Shown here: positions 1 to 7,384 of the stretch, piece after piece
How the letters are laid out: each line of letters starts with the position of its first letter
How positions within the stretch are numbered: the first letter of the stretch is position 1
Position numbers and translations under genes: made by a program
From: Bacteroidales bacterium UBA4318
GTDB lineage: Bacteria > Bacteroidota > Bacteroidia > Bacteroidales > UBA932
Assembly: GCA_002393895.1 (NCBI GenBank)
Contig: DGUE01000098.1
Span: 1-13,441 of the forward strand
Length of the DNA: 13,441 nt
Direction: 5' to 3'
Notes under the pieces: generated by a model
What the model saw: the letters and a program-made list of their open reading frames with translations, nothing else
The model's database searches: none
Told to the model about the DNA's origin: nothing

Positions 1-659
1 GTGATGGCGTCGATCTTGTTGTCCACCAGGCTCTTGCCGTCTTCTGCGGGAGCTCCGCCCTTGACGATGGCGAATACGGGGCTCTCGCCGAACCAGGCCT
101 GCTCGCCGACGAACTCAGCCTGGAAGGCAGGATCGTCCTTGATGCGGGCGCCGAGGCCGGCAGTCTCGGATTCGTGGTCGAAGTATGCGCCGTGGATGGT
201 CTTGCCGTCCTGCTCGAAGGCGATGTAGCCCCAGACGGGACCCCACAGGCCTGCGCCGTAGACGGGAACCACGCTTATGCCGTTCTTGAATATGAAGACG
301 GGAAGCTCGTAGCCTTCGCCGGCCTTCACCTTATAGTTCTGTGCCTTGAGCTGGCTGCGGGAGAAGACCTCCTTGGCAGCGATGTCGAGGTCGGCAACTT
401 TTGCGCCTGCGGCATCCACCGTAAAGGCGGCTGCCACCTCGTTTCCGTAGGTCTCAAGCACTTTTGCATTGCCCATTGCCTGGAACTCGGCCTTGCTGCC
501 GAATCCGCCGGCGGTGAGCATCTGACTGATAGTCTCTGCCTTTTCGTTGGCATCCTGCCTGCTCTTGAGGCTCTGGCTCACGAATGCGAGAACCGCTGCC
601 ACTATCACCACTATGATGGTAGTGTAGACAACTGTATAGAGATTGTTGTTTGTGTTCAT
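1..659 (-). CDS. nqrC: Na+-translocating NADH:quinone reductase subunit C (partial, C-terminus off the left edge)
   Basis: NqrC is the inner-membrane subunit of the Na+-NQR complex that carries a covalently bound FMN on its periplasmic domain and passes electrons from NADH towards quinone. The visible 219 residues start at the ATG at 659, have one N-terminal membrane helix (about residues 9-28), then a periplasmic FMN-binding domain. The family motif SETAGLGA is at about residues 164-171. The reading ends in D-A-I-T at the window edge, just where the family's SGAT-type FMN-attachment motif is expected, so the flavinylated Thr itself cannot be confirmed. Twelve bases separate it from the nqrB stop, in the order nqrA-nqrB-nqrC, as in other Bacteroidota. 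Identification is by motif and operon position; an RnfG-type paralogue is the alternative but is unlikely beside nqrA and nqrB. Confidence 0.93.
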   Translation of the reverse strand, partial: MNTNNNLYTVVYTTIIVVIVAAVLAFVSQSLKSRQDANEKAETISQMLTAGGFGSKAEFQAMGNAKVLETYGNEVAAAFTVDAAGAKVADLDIAAKEVFSRSQLKAQNYKVKAGEGYELPVFIFKNGISVVPVYGAGLWGPVWGYIAFEQDGKTIHGAYFDHESETAGLGARIKDDPAFQAEFVGEQAWFGESPVFAIVKGGAPAEDGKSLVDNKIDAI

Positions 660-671
660 GACTCTTTCAGT

Positions 672-1760
672 TTAAGCGGTTTTCATTGCGGCCTTGGTGC
701 GGCGCTTCATGGCGCCGTTAACCACGTAATGGTCGATGAGCGGAGCGAAGGTGTTGCCCAGCAGGATGGCCAGCATCATACCCTCGGCATAACCGGGGTT
801 GAAGAGGCGCACCGTGACGCAGATGGCACCCACGAGGAAGCCGTAGATCCACTTGCCGCACTCGGTCTGTGCCGAAGTGACGGGGTCGGTGGCCATGAAG
901 ACGGTACCGAAGGCGAATCCACCCAGGATCAGGTGTTCCCAGGCGGGGATGCCCACGCCGCCGAGATTGGCGAGGCCGCCCACGAAGAGGGCGCCGGCCA
1001 CGGAGGAGAGCATGATCTTCCAGCTGGCTACGCCCGTCCAGATAAGGATGGCTGCGCCGAGCAGGATCGCGATCACTGAAGTTTCACCCACCGAACCGGG
1101 GATGGTGCCGATGATGTAGTCCCAGATGCCGGTGCCGTACTGCGCCGCTGCTCCGTCAAGGGCGAGGGGAGTGGCTCCGGTGAAGCCGTCTACCACCTGC
1201 TCGCCTGCCTTGAGGCTGATCCAGCACTGAGAGCCGGACATCGCCGAAGGATAGGAGAAGAAGAGGAAGGCGCGGGTGACGAGTGCCGGGTTCCAGATGT
1301 TCATGCCGGTGCCGCCGAAGCATTCCTTCACGAAGATCACGCTGAAGGCGACAGCGATTGCGAGCATCCAGAGCGGAACCGTGACGGGAACGATGAGAGG
1401 AATGAGCATACCTGACATCAGGTAGCCTTCGTTCACCTCTTCGTTCCTGATTCCTGCGGAGAAGAATTCTATGAACAGACCCACTCCGTATGCCACCACG
1501 TAGAGAGGCAGCACCTTGAGGAATCCGTACCAGAAGTTGGCCAGGATCTGGAGACGGCCGTCTCCGATGGCCAGGGAGTGCTGATAGCCGACATTCCACA
1601 TGCCGAAGATGGCGGCGGGAATCACGGATATCACAGCGATGATCATAATGCGCTTAAGATCGATCGCATCGCGCACGTGTGCACCTTTCCTGGTGACCGT
1701 GCCGGGAACCTTCAGGAAGGTCGAGAAGGCATCCACTGTTGCAAGCCAGAATTTCTTCAT
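672..1760 (-). CDS. nqrB: Na+-translocating NADH:quinone reductase subunit B
   Basis: NqrB is the large polytopic subunit of Na+-NQR (NqrB/RnfD family). It holds a covalent FMN and forms much of the Na+/electron path in the inner membrane. The 362-residue product has many hydrophobic helices. The flavinylation motif F-T-G-A-T-P-L-A is at residues 193-200, with Thr197 as the predicted FMN carrier, and the conserved stretch ATDPVTSA is near residues 290-297. It starts 4 bp after the nqrA stop. The start at 1760 is the only one possible: the in-frame codons upstream contain no ATG, GTG or TTG before a stop at 1785-1787. The protein begins almost directly at the segment V-D-A-F-S-T-F-L, so the cytoplasmic N-terminal extension seen in many homologues seems short or absent (recalled family comparison, not computed). 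Confidence 0.96.
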   Translation of the reverse strand: MKKFWLATVDAFSTFLKVPGTVTRKGAHVRDAIDLKRIMIIAVISVIPAAIFGMWNVGYQHSLAIGDGRLQILANFWYGFLKVLPLYVVAYGVGLFIEFFSAGIRNEEVNEGYLMSGMLIPLIVPVTVPLWMLAIAVAFSVIFVKECFGGTGMNIWNPALVTRAFLFFSYPSAMSGSQCWISLKAGEQVVDGFTGATPLALDGAAAQYGTGIWDYIIGTIPGSVGETSVIAILLGAAILIWTGVASWKIMLSSVAGALFVGGLANLGGVGIPAWEHLILGGFAFGTVFMATDPVTSAQTECGKWIYGFLVGAICVTVRLFNPGYAEGMMLAILLGNTFAPLIDHYVVNGAMKRRTKAAMKTA

Positions 1761-1764
1761 AATC

Positions 1765-3102
1765 TTAAGCCATTTCTTTGAGCATCAGGTCTATGCCCTG
1801 AGCTATCATTTCCTGAATGTAGTTCTTGGAAGGGTCGATGTACTCGCAGAGTGCAAGATCCTCGGGAAGAACCTGATAGATGCCGAACTGCTCCATCTTG
1901 TCGATGTCTCCAGCGAGGCAGGCCTTGATGAGGTAGAGCGGGAAGATGCCCATGGGGAGCACCTTGGCGTAATATGCGTCGTTCATGACGAACGCGCGGG
2001 GACCTCCGTGGAGGTTGGTGTCCATGTCGTACTTGCGCCAGGGGGTGAGCCAGGAGAAGTAGGAATGGTCGGTGCTGAACTGGCTCCAGCGTACGGGTTT
2101 GGCCCATCCGAGGAGTTCGGGTTCGGTGCCTTCGCGGATGATGGTGACGGTGTCGTCGAAGAATCCGAGGAAGCCGTCTGCGCCAACTGCCTTTCCGGAG
2201 AGGATGTCGCCGCTGATGATGCGGATTCCTTCCGAATATCCGCCGTAGAAGCCTGCCAGGGTCTTCATGGGAGCGCCGGGGAGGGTTTCGACATATGCGG
2301 GCTCGATGGCTGCGGGGCCTGCGACTGCCACCTTGCGGCGGACGTCGTAGACTCCCTTGGCGAAGAACCTTCCGATGGCGGCGAGGCCATGGAGGCTGAC
2401 GGTCCATACAGTGTCTCCCTTGAGGATGGGGCTGATGGCCGCGATCTGCACTCCGACGTTGCCGGCGGGATGCTTGCCGCTGAAGATGGTGATTTCGGCG
2501 TTCTCGAGCTTGGCGAATGCGGAATCGGGCGTTGCGATGCCGACATGCACCCTGGCAATCTTCGCGAGGGCGTTGATGCCTGCCTGGATGTCGCTGACTT
2601 TTGCTCCGAGGGTGAACTCGGTGTCGGCGGCAAGGGGTGCTGTTGAGAATGCGGAAACGAAAATGGACTTAGGCGTGGCTGCAGGATCTGCAACTATGCC
2701 GTAGGGCCTCTGGACGATGAACGGCCACAGACCGGATTTGAGAAGGCTTTCCTTGACTTCTTCGGCGTTGGCGGCCTTGGGCTCCGACTTCAGGTATTCC
2801 TGATTGTCGTCGGAGAGCACCGTCACTGCCAGGAGCTTGCGCTTGTCGCCACGGACGATTGCCTGGATGGTTCCGCTCACGGGAGAGGCAAGAAGGATGT
2901 CGGGATTCTTCTTGTCGGCCATGACGGGTGAACCTGCGAGCACCTTGTCGCCTTCTTTGACGAGGAGGCGGGGAGTGAATCCTTTGAGTGCGGTGGGTTC
3001 TACGGCAACGATGTCGGGCGACACGGTCTTGGAAAGACAGAGCTCGGCAGCCCCGCTTACGGGAATGTCAAGCCCTTTTTTCAAAACGATGTTTTTGGAC
3101 AT
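1765..3102 (-). CDS. nqrA: Na+-translocating NADH:quinone reductase subunit A
   Basis: NqrA is the peripheral cytoplasmic subunit of Na+-NQR, implicated in quinone interaction, and shares a fold with RnfC. The product is 445 residues, close to the usual size. It opens with I-V-L-K-K-G-L-D-I-P-V-S-G, the typical NqrA N-terminus, and has a barrel-sandwich-like N-terminal domain (about residues 30-100) with VSGTI. The family stretch SGKHPAGNVGVQI is at about 208-220. A start at 3165 would add 21 unrelated residues and run through a good -7 promoter box, so the ATG at 3102 is preferred. The leader before this ATG (AACAATACAACACACA-like) has no SD, as is usual in Bacteroidota. First gene of the nqr operon; nqrB follows after 4 bp. 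Confidence 0.96.
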   Translation of the reverse strand: MSKNIVLKKGLDIPVSGAAELCLSKTVSPDIVAVEPTALKGFTPRLLVKEGDKVLAGSPVMADKKNPDILLASPVSGTIQAIVRGDKRKLLAVTVLSDDNQEYLKSEPKAANAEEVKESLLKSGLWPFIVQRPYGIVADPAATPKSIFVSAFSTAPLAADTEFTLGAKVSDIQAGINALAKIARVHVGIATPDSAFAKLENAEITIFSGKHPAGNVGVQIAAISPILKGDTVWTVSLHGLAAIGRFFAKGVYDVRRKVAVAGPAAIEPAYVETLPGAPMKTLAGFYGGYSEGIRIISGDILSGKAVGADGFLGFFDDTVTIIREGTEPELLGWAKPVRWSQFSTDHSYFSWLTPWRKYDMDTNLHGGPRAFVMNDAYYAKVLPMGIFPLYLIKACLAGDIDKMEQFGIYQVLPEDLALCEYIDPSKNYIQEMIAQGIDLMLKEMA

Positions 3103-3162
3103 TGTGTGTTGTATTGTTTGTTGTTGCTTGCTGTGTTTTGTGCGTGTGCTTGCGTACCCGCG

Positions 3163-3170
3163 CAAAAATA
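3163..3170 (-). promoter_or_regulatory. candidate Bacteroidota -7 promoter element for the nqr operon
   Basis: On the minus strand this reads TATTTTTG, a full match to the TAnnTTTG -7 consensus used by the Bacteroidota primary sigma factor. It lies about 60 bases upstream of the nqrA ATG, giving a 5' leader of roughly 50-55 bases. No convincing TTTG-type -33 element is seen at the expected spacing, so the call rests on one box and its position. Confidence 0.4.
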
Positions 3171-3238
3171 ACCTGCGAAGATAGCCATTTTTTGGGGATT
3201 ATTCTCTTTTTAATTTGGTTTTCTGCCGCTTTCCCTCC

Positions 3239-3433
3239 TACCCGTCGAGGAAAACGCCCGAAACCTCTACAGGTCGGCTGTTTTTTGCCCTACCTGTAGA
3301 GGAAAATGCCCGAAACCTCTACAGGTCGGCTGTTTTTTGCCCCACCCGTCGAGGAAAACGCCCGAAACCTCTACGGGTCGGCTGTTTTTTGCCCTACCTG
3401 TTGAGGAAAATGGTCGAAACCTCTACAGGTCGG
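3239..3433. repeat. tandem array of a 52-bp hairpin-forming repeat (3 full copies plus 39 bp)
   Basis: Copies lie at 3239-3290, 3291-3342, 3343-3394 and 3395-3433 (partial). Each holds two 11-base arms of the type ACCTGTAGAGG / CCTCTACAGGT around a 13-base loop (AAAA-Y-GCCCG-AAA, altered to TGGTCG in copy 4), followed by the linker CGGCTGTTTTTTGCCC. The inverted repeat is perfect in copy 2 and imperfect in the others. Copies 1 and 3 resemble each other (CCCGTCGAGG left arm) and copies 2 and 4 resemble each other (CCTGTNGAGG), suggesting a duplicated 104-bp dimer. The period is not a multiple of three. The array lies upstream of both flanking genes. Function unknown; an intergenic REP-like or BIME-like element is the nearest known category. 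Confidence 0.9.
3291..3327. repeat. perfect inverted repeat (11-bp stem, 13-nt loop) within copy 2
   Basis: The arms ACCTGTAGAGG (3292-3302) and CCTCTACAGGT (3316-3326) are exact reverse complements around the loop AAAATGCCCGAAA. This is the only perfect stem of the array; the other copies have one or two non-paired positions depending on the strand read. Confidence 0.85.
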
Positions 3434-3556
3434 AGGGAGAATGAAACAGATTTGAACAGCGGGAAAAGTCGGTAAAACGGGGGATGAAAAAAACAGCAGA
3501 GAAACAAGTATAATTATAAGGATTTATCAATATTTTTTCCGTATTTTCGTGCCATT

Positions 3557-6091
3557 ATGATGGAAAAGAAGGAAAGACAGGAGGCGATTCTTGAAGGATT
3601 GAATCCAGAGCAGAGAAGGGCGGTGGAATATTTGAGCGGCCCGGTGTTGATTGTGGCAGGTGCGGGATCGGGCAAAACCAAGGTCCTTACCAGCCGTGTG
3701 GCATATATTCTGGCTCAGGAAACCGGGCCGGACGGGCAAAAGATGGATCCATCCCGTGTGCTGGCGCTGACTTTTACAAAGAAGGCTGCCGAGGAGATGA
3801 AGGAAAGAATCGCCCTTCTCGTGGGCCGCAGGGCTGCCAGAGGCGTGGTGATGGGGACTTTCCATTCGGTTTTCATCAGGTTCCTCAGGGACTATGCAGT
3901 CACGATCGGCTATCCCGGCAATTTCACCGTCTACGACCGATCCGATTCCGAGAGCGCCGTCAAGGCATGCGTCAAGGAACTAAAACTGGACGAAAAAACA
4001 TACAAGCCACGCGAGGTACTGGCCAGGATCTCGTTCGCGAAGAACGGCCTCTTTACCCCGGCTGCCTACAAAGCCAAGACTGAATTCACCCAGCAGGACG
4101 AGCACGGAAAGAAGCCGTTCCTTTGGAAGGTTTATGAACTCTACCAGCAGAAACTGAAGGAAAACGGAGTGATGGACTTCGACGACATCCTCCTGAATAT
4201 GAACATCCTCCTGAGGGATAATCCGGAAGCCTGTGCGGAGATCGCTTCGCGCTTCGACCATATTCTTGTGGATGAGTATCAGGACACGAATTATGCGCAG
4301 TACCTGATTCTGAAGAAGCTTGCCGCCCGGCATCGGAACATCTGCGTGGTGGGGGATGACAGCCAGTCGATCTATGCGTTCCGAGGGGCGCAGATCCAGA
4401 ATATCCTGAATTTCCAGAAGGATTACCCGGAGAGCAAAATCATTCGCCTGGAGCAGAATTACCGTTCTACCCGCAATATCGTGGATGCTGCAAATTCGGT
4501 CATAGCGCACAATGAAGGCCGCATCCCCAAGACCTGCTATTCCAAGGGTGAGGCGGGGGAGAAGATCGAACTGATCAAGTCCTTCACCGAGCAGGAGGAA
4601 GCTGTGCAGATAGTGAGTAAAATCATCTCCAGGGTGATGCAGGAGAAGGCCGAGTACTCGGATTTTGCCATCCTTTACCGCACCAACTCCCAGTCCAGGG
4701 CGCTGGAGGAGGCGCTCCGCCGGAAGAATATACCTTATATGATTTACTCCGGCAATTCCTTCTTCGACCGGGCGGAAATCAAGGACATGATGGCCTGGTT
4801 CAAGCTGGCGGTGAACGTGAATGACGACGAGTCCTTCAAGCGCGCGGTTGGAAAGCCCAGCCGCGGGATAGGGGATACATCCATCTCCGGGCTGAACGAA
4901 CTGCGGCGCGCCAGGGGAGTATCTTCCCTTTTCAAGGCCGCGGCATGCGAGGATTTCTTCGAGTTCCTCCGGCCTGCGGCGATGACGAAGATCCGCGAGT
5001 TCTGTGCTCTGGTGAACCGGCTTGCGGTTGCTGCCGCGAAGGGGGACGCATTCGACGTGGCTCGGCAAATCTACGATGAATCAGGGCTTTACGCCTTTTA
5101 TAAGTCGGATACTTCCATCGAGGGAATGGCGCGCACTTCCAATCTGGACGAGTTGCTTAACTCGGTGCAGGCGTTCAAGGAGGAGAGGGTGGAAGATATC
5201 CTGGCGGATGTGTATGCGGATGAGGAGGCAATTTCTTCCATACGTATCACCCTGGCGGATTTCCTGGAAACGACCTCCCTGCTGAGCAATGCCGATACTG
5301 AAGACAAGGACGACAACGGCAGCAACAAGGTGGCGCTGATGACTGTCCACTCCGCCAAGGGCCTGGAGTTTCCCTATGTATATATTGCCGGAATGGAGGA
5401 GAATCTCTTTCCGTCCGGAGGGATGATGGCTTCGCCGGCCGATATCGAGGAAGAGAGGCGTCTGTTCTATGTGGCCCTTACCCGTGCCAAGCGGGCTGTG
5501 GGTGTATCGTTTGCATCTACCCGTATGCGAAACGGCAAGCACGAGAGCAACGCTCCGAGCCGTTTCATCCGTGAGATAGATACCCAGTATGTTGCTAATC
5601 CATTGAGGGACAGTGATTTCGACATGGAGGATGATGACGATGATTCCGGAATGCCGTTCTGGTTCCGTCAGTCGTCAGGCTCCAGATTCGGCGGTTACAG
5701 CACCCGCAGTACCGGTTATAGCACCTATGGCCGTTCAGGCCCGGCGCGGTCCTATCCATCCGCGCCAGCCAAAGGGCCAGACCGTGTCCCGCAGGGGGAG
5801 CCCGGTTCTGGCATTGGCTGGCCGAAGGCTGACGCACAAACCGCGCCGGCATCCACTACCCGCGTTGTGCCGCCGGTAGCCAAGCCCGACGTGATCGACC
5901 CGAACTTCGTGCCCGTGCCGATGAAAGAACTCTACGTCGGCGAACGAGTAGAACACAACCGCTTCGGCCCCGGCCTCATCAAGGAAATCACCGGCGAATT
6001 CCCGGAACTTAAGGCCGTTATCGATTTCGATAACTACGGCACGAAGGTTCTTCTCCTCAAATACGCCAAACTCCGTCCGGAAAACAAATAA
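3557..6091 (+). CDS. UvrD/PcrA-type superfamily 1A DNA helicase
   Basis: A 3'-5' SF1A helicase of the UvrD/PcrA group, acting in DNA repair and clearance of proteins from DNA in the cytoplasm. All motifs are present in order in the 844 residues: Q-motif LNPEQRRAVEY (15-25), Walker A GAGSGKT (35-41), motif Ia LTFTKKAAEEM (71-81), TFHS (101-104), motif II VDEYQD (238-243), motif III GDDSQSIYAFRGA (266-278), motif IV QNYRS (300-304), motif V TVHSAKGLEFPYVYI (596-610) and motif VI EERRLFYVALTRAK (632-645). An acidic run (about 689-697) and a Ser/Gly/Tyr/Pro-rich linker (about 700-785) lead to a C-terminal PcrA-type Tudor-like domain beginning V-G-E-R-V-E-H-N-R-F-G-P-G (about 794-806), known in PcrA/UvrD to contact RNA polymerase. 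The ATG at 3557 is directly followed by a second ATG at 3560; either may be used. No SD. Whether it should be named uvrD or pcrA cannot be decided here. Confidence 0.95.
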   Translation: MMEKKERQEAILEGLNPEQRRAVEYLSGPVLIVAGAGSGKTKVLTSRVAYILAQETGPDGQKMDPSRVLALTFTKKAAEEMKERIALLVGRRAARGVVMGTFHSVFIRFLRDYAVTIGYPGNFTVYDRSDSESAVKACVKELKLDEKTYKPREVLARISFAKNGLFTPAAYKAKTEFTQQDEHGKKPFLWKVYELYQQKLKENGVMDFDDILLNMNILLRDNPEACAEIASRFDHILVDEYQDTNYAQYLILKKLAARHRNICVVGDDSQSIYAFRGAQIQNILNFQKDYPESKIIRLEQNYRSTRNIVDAANSVIAHNEGRIPKTCYSKGEAGEKIELIKSFTEQEEAVQIVSKIISRVMQEKAEYSDFAILYRTNSQSRALEEALRRKNIPYMIYSGNSFFDRAEIKDMMAWFKLAVNVNDDESFKRAVGKPSRGIGDTSISGLNELRRARGVSSLFKAAACEDFFEFLRPAAMTKIREFCALVNRLAVAAAKGDAFDVARQIYDESGLYAFYKSDTSIEGMARTSNLDELLNSVQAFKEERVEDILADVYADEEAISSIRITLADFLETTSLLSNADTEDKDDNGSNKVALMTVHSAKGLEFPYVYIAGMEENLFPSGGMMASPADIEEERRLFYVALTRAKRAVGVSFASTRMRNGKHESNAPSRFIREIDTQYVANPLRDSDFDMEDDDDDSGMPFWFRQSSGSRFGGYSTRSTGYSTYGRSGPARSYPSAPAKGPDRVPQGEPGSGIGWPKADAQTAPASTTRVVPPVAKPDVIDPNFVPVPMKELYVGERVEHNRFGPGLIKEITGEFPELKAVIDFDNYGTKVLLLKYAKLRPENK

Positions 6092-6146
6092 ATACCTGGT
6101 GCAAGGTTTTCGAATCTGTGGGTTTTAATAGTAAAAAGATATTATT

Positions 6147-7364
6147 ATGAAAAGATTTGCACTGTTATCTGGTATTGTTATTTCTATTGCCCTGGCCGCT
6201 GTTTCCTGTTCAAAAATGGATGGGGATGGTTTTATGCGTGGAGACTATTCGCCTAGTGAGGCAGGTCTTGATGCTGCTGATGGTTCTGGAGGGGCATCCG
6301 CCGGTGTCGTAACCGCAGGGGAGTGGAATGATTTGGATAATTGGATGTTCTGGAGCAATCTGATGCTTTCTCCGGCTTCCGAGGACCAGAATGGGTATAA
6401 GGTAGATCTGGCGGGGATGTGCGATTATTGGGGATTCTATACGAATAACAGGGTTGCAGTGCTGGTCCAGGACTCCAATCAGAATCCTGCCCGTGGTGTG
6501 AAAGTGTCCCTAAACAGAAATGGCGCCCCTGTCTGGAGCACATACACCGATAATGCCGGACGTGCTGATTGCTGGGTCTCGCTATTCCAGAAAGATACCG
6601 AGGTGGACAATGCGTCTCTTTCCATCTTCTTGGATGACAAGCAAGTTGCCGGGAATCCTGTTGTGAGCAAGTGGAATGCGGAGCAAAAGGAAACCATGAA
6701 TGTCTATACCGTAGCAACGGTTCCCACTGCGAAAAAACTCGCAGATGTGGCTTTTATTGTGGATGCTACCGGTTCTATGGGAGATGAAATCAATTTCTTG
6801 AAGAAAGACCTTTTGGATATCCTGGATAGGACGGCGCAGACGCAGAGTGATGTCACTTTCCGCACATCCGCATTGTTTTATAGGGACAAGGGAGATAATT
6901 ATGTTACCAAGGTCTCTGATTTCTCGACCAAAGCCAGCACTACTATAGAGTTCATCAAGAAGCAAAACGCCGGCGGTGGCGGAGACTATCCCGAAGCAGT
7001 ACATACCGCCCTTGAGACTGGCTTGCAGAAACTGTCCTGGAGCGAAGTTCCATGTGCAAAACTGGCCTTCATGCTTCTTGACGCTCCGGCTCACCACGAA
7101 GACGCAATCATCAAAAGCCTTCAGAAGTCCGTGGAATCATACGCAGCCCAGGGAATTAAACTTATTCCCGTCGCCGCAAGCGGTGTGGATAAGAACACCG
7201 AATTCATGCTCCGTTTCTTCTCGATACCTACCGGAGGCACCTATGTCTTTATCACCAACGACAGCGGAGTCGGCAACGATCACATTGCCGCCACTGTCGG
7301 TGAATATCAGGTTGAGCATCTCAACGACCTCATGGTACGCCTGATAAACAAATATACGGAATGA
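6147..7364 (+). CDS. von Willebrand factor A domain lipoprotein
   Basis: A 405-residue predicted lipoprotein. The signal peptide (residues 1-20, K-R then a hydrophobic core) ends in the lipobox A-A-V-S-C, with Cys21 as lipidation site. A region at about 100-150 (N-R-V-A-V-L-V-Q-D-S-N-Q-N-P-A-R-G-V-K-V then N-A-G-R-A-D) resembles an Ig-like or carboxypeptidase-regulatory beta domain. A VWA domain spans about 198-400: A-D-V-A-F-I-V-D-A-T-G-S-M at 199-211 holds the metal-site motif in the form D206-x-T208-x-S210 (Thr in place of the usual Ser), then GGGGDYPEA (276-284) and LLDAPAH (310-316) for the later metal-binding loops. Such domains bind protein ligands through a divalent metal. It starts 55 bp after the helicase stop, with no clear promoter between, so co-transcription is possible. 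Function and ligand unknown. Confidence 0.88.
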   Translation: MKRFALLSGIVISIALAAVSCSKMDGDGFMRGDYSPSEAGLDAADGSGGASAGVVTAGEWNDLDNWMFWSNLMLSPASEDQNGYKVDLAGMCDYWGFYTNNRVAVLVQDSNQNPARGVKVSLNRNGAPVWSTYTDNAGRADCWVSLFQKDTEVDNASLSIFLDDKQVAGNPVVSKWNAEQKETMNVYTVATVPTAKKLADVAFIVDATGSMGDEINFLKKDLLDILDRTAQTQSDVTFRTSALFYRDKGDNYVTKVSDFSTKASTTIEFIKKQNAGGGGDYPEAVHTALETGLQKLSWSEVPCAKLAFMLLDAPAHHEDAIIKSLQKSVESYAAQGIKLIPVAASGVDKNTEFMLRFFSIPTGGTYVFITNDSGVGNDHIAATVGEYQVEHLNDLMVRLINKYTE

Positions 7365-7384
7365 GAGTGCCTTCTACAGGCCCC

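Larger units (their letters stand above)
3103..3556. other. divergent intergenic region between nqrA and the helicase gene
   Basis: This 454-base stretch separates two divergently transcribed genes and carries no convincing coding sequence. From left to right it holds the nqrA leader and -7 box (to about 3170), about 70 bases of AT-rich sequence, the 52-bp repeat array (3239-3433), and an A/T-rich segment before the helicase ATG. A weak 7-of-8 match to TAnnTTTG (TATTTTCG, 3542-3549, plus strand) lies 7 bases ahead of the helicase start. It would give an almost leaderless transcript, so it is not called as a promoter. The open reading frame across 3215-3475 just reads through the repeats in rotating frames. 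Confidence 0.8.

Noticed and set aside
1600..2646. 348-codon plus-strand frame opposite nqrA/nqrB (and similar at 174-1079)
   Set aside because: Antisense shadows of clearly identified nqr genes; low-complexity Glu/Asp/Gly/Val composition typical of reversed GC-rich genes.
3103..3165. N-terminal extension of NqrA to an ATG at 3165
   Set aside because: The extra 21 residues do not resemble NqrA and would leave the -7 box at 3163-3170 overlapping the start codon; the ATG at 3102 begins the typical N-terminus.
3328..3342. Intrinsic terminators from the hairpin plus T6 tract in each repeat
   Set aside because: The region lies upstream of two divergent genes, so nothing needs terminating there; four tandem terminators would be odd. 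Structure is reported as repeat only.
3239..3433. CRISPR array
   Set aside because: The whole 52-bp period repeats, with no variable spacers, and no cas genes are near.
3215..3475. Small open frame across the 52-bp repeats
   Set aside because: The period is not divisible by three, so each copy is read in a different frame and no repeated peptide results; no start signal.
3980..5068. 362-codon minus-strand frame inside the helicase gene
   Set aside because: Lies wholly opposite conserved SF1 helicase motifs; shadow frame.
3557..7364. Helicase plus VWA protein as a phage-defence pair
   Set aside because: The helicase is a standard full-length UvrD/PcrA with the PcrA-type C-terminal domain, and the VWA protein is an envelope lipoprotein; nothing supports a defence system.
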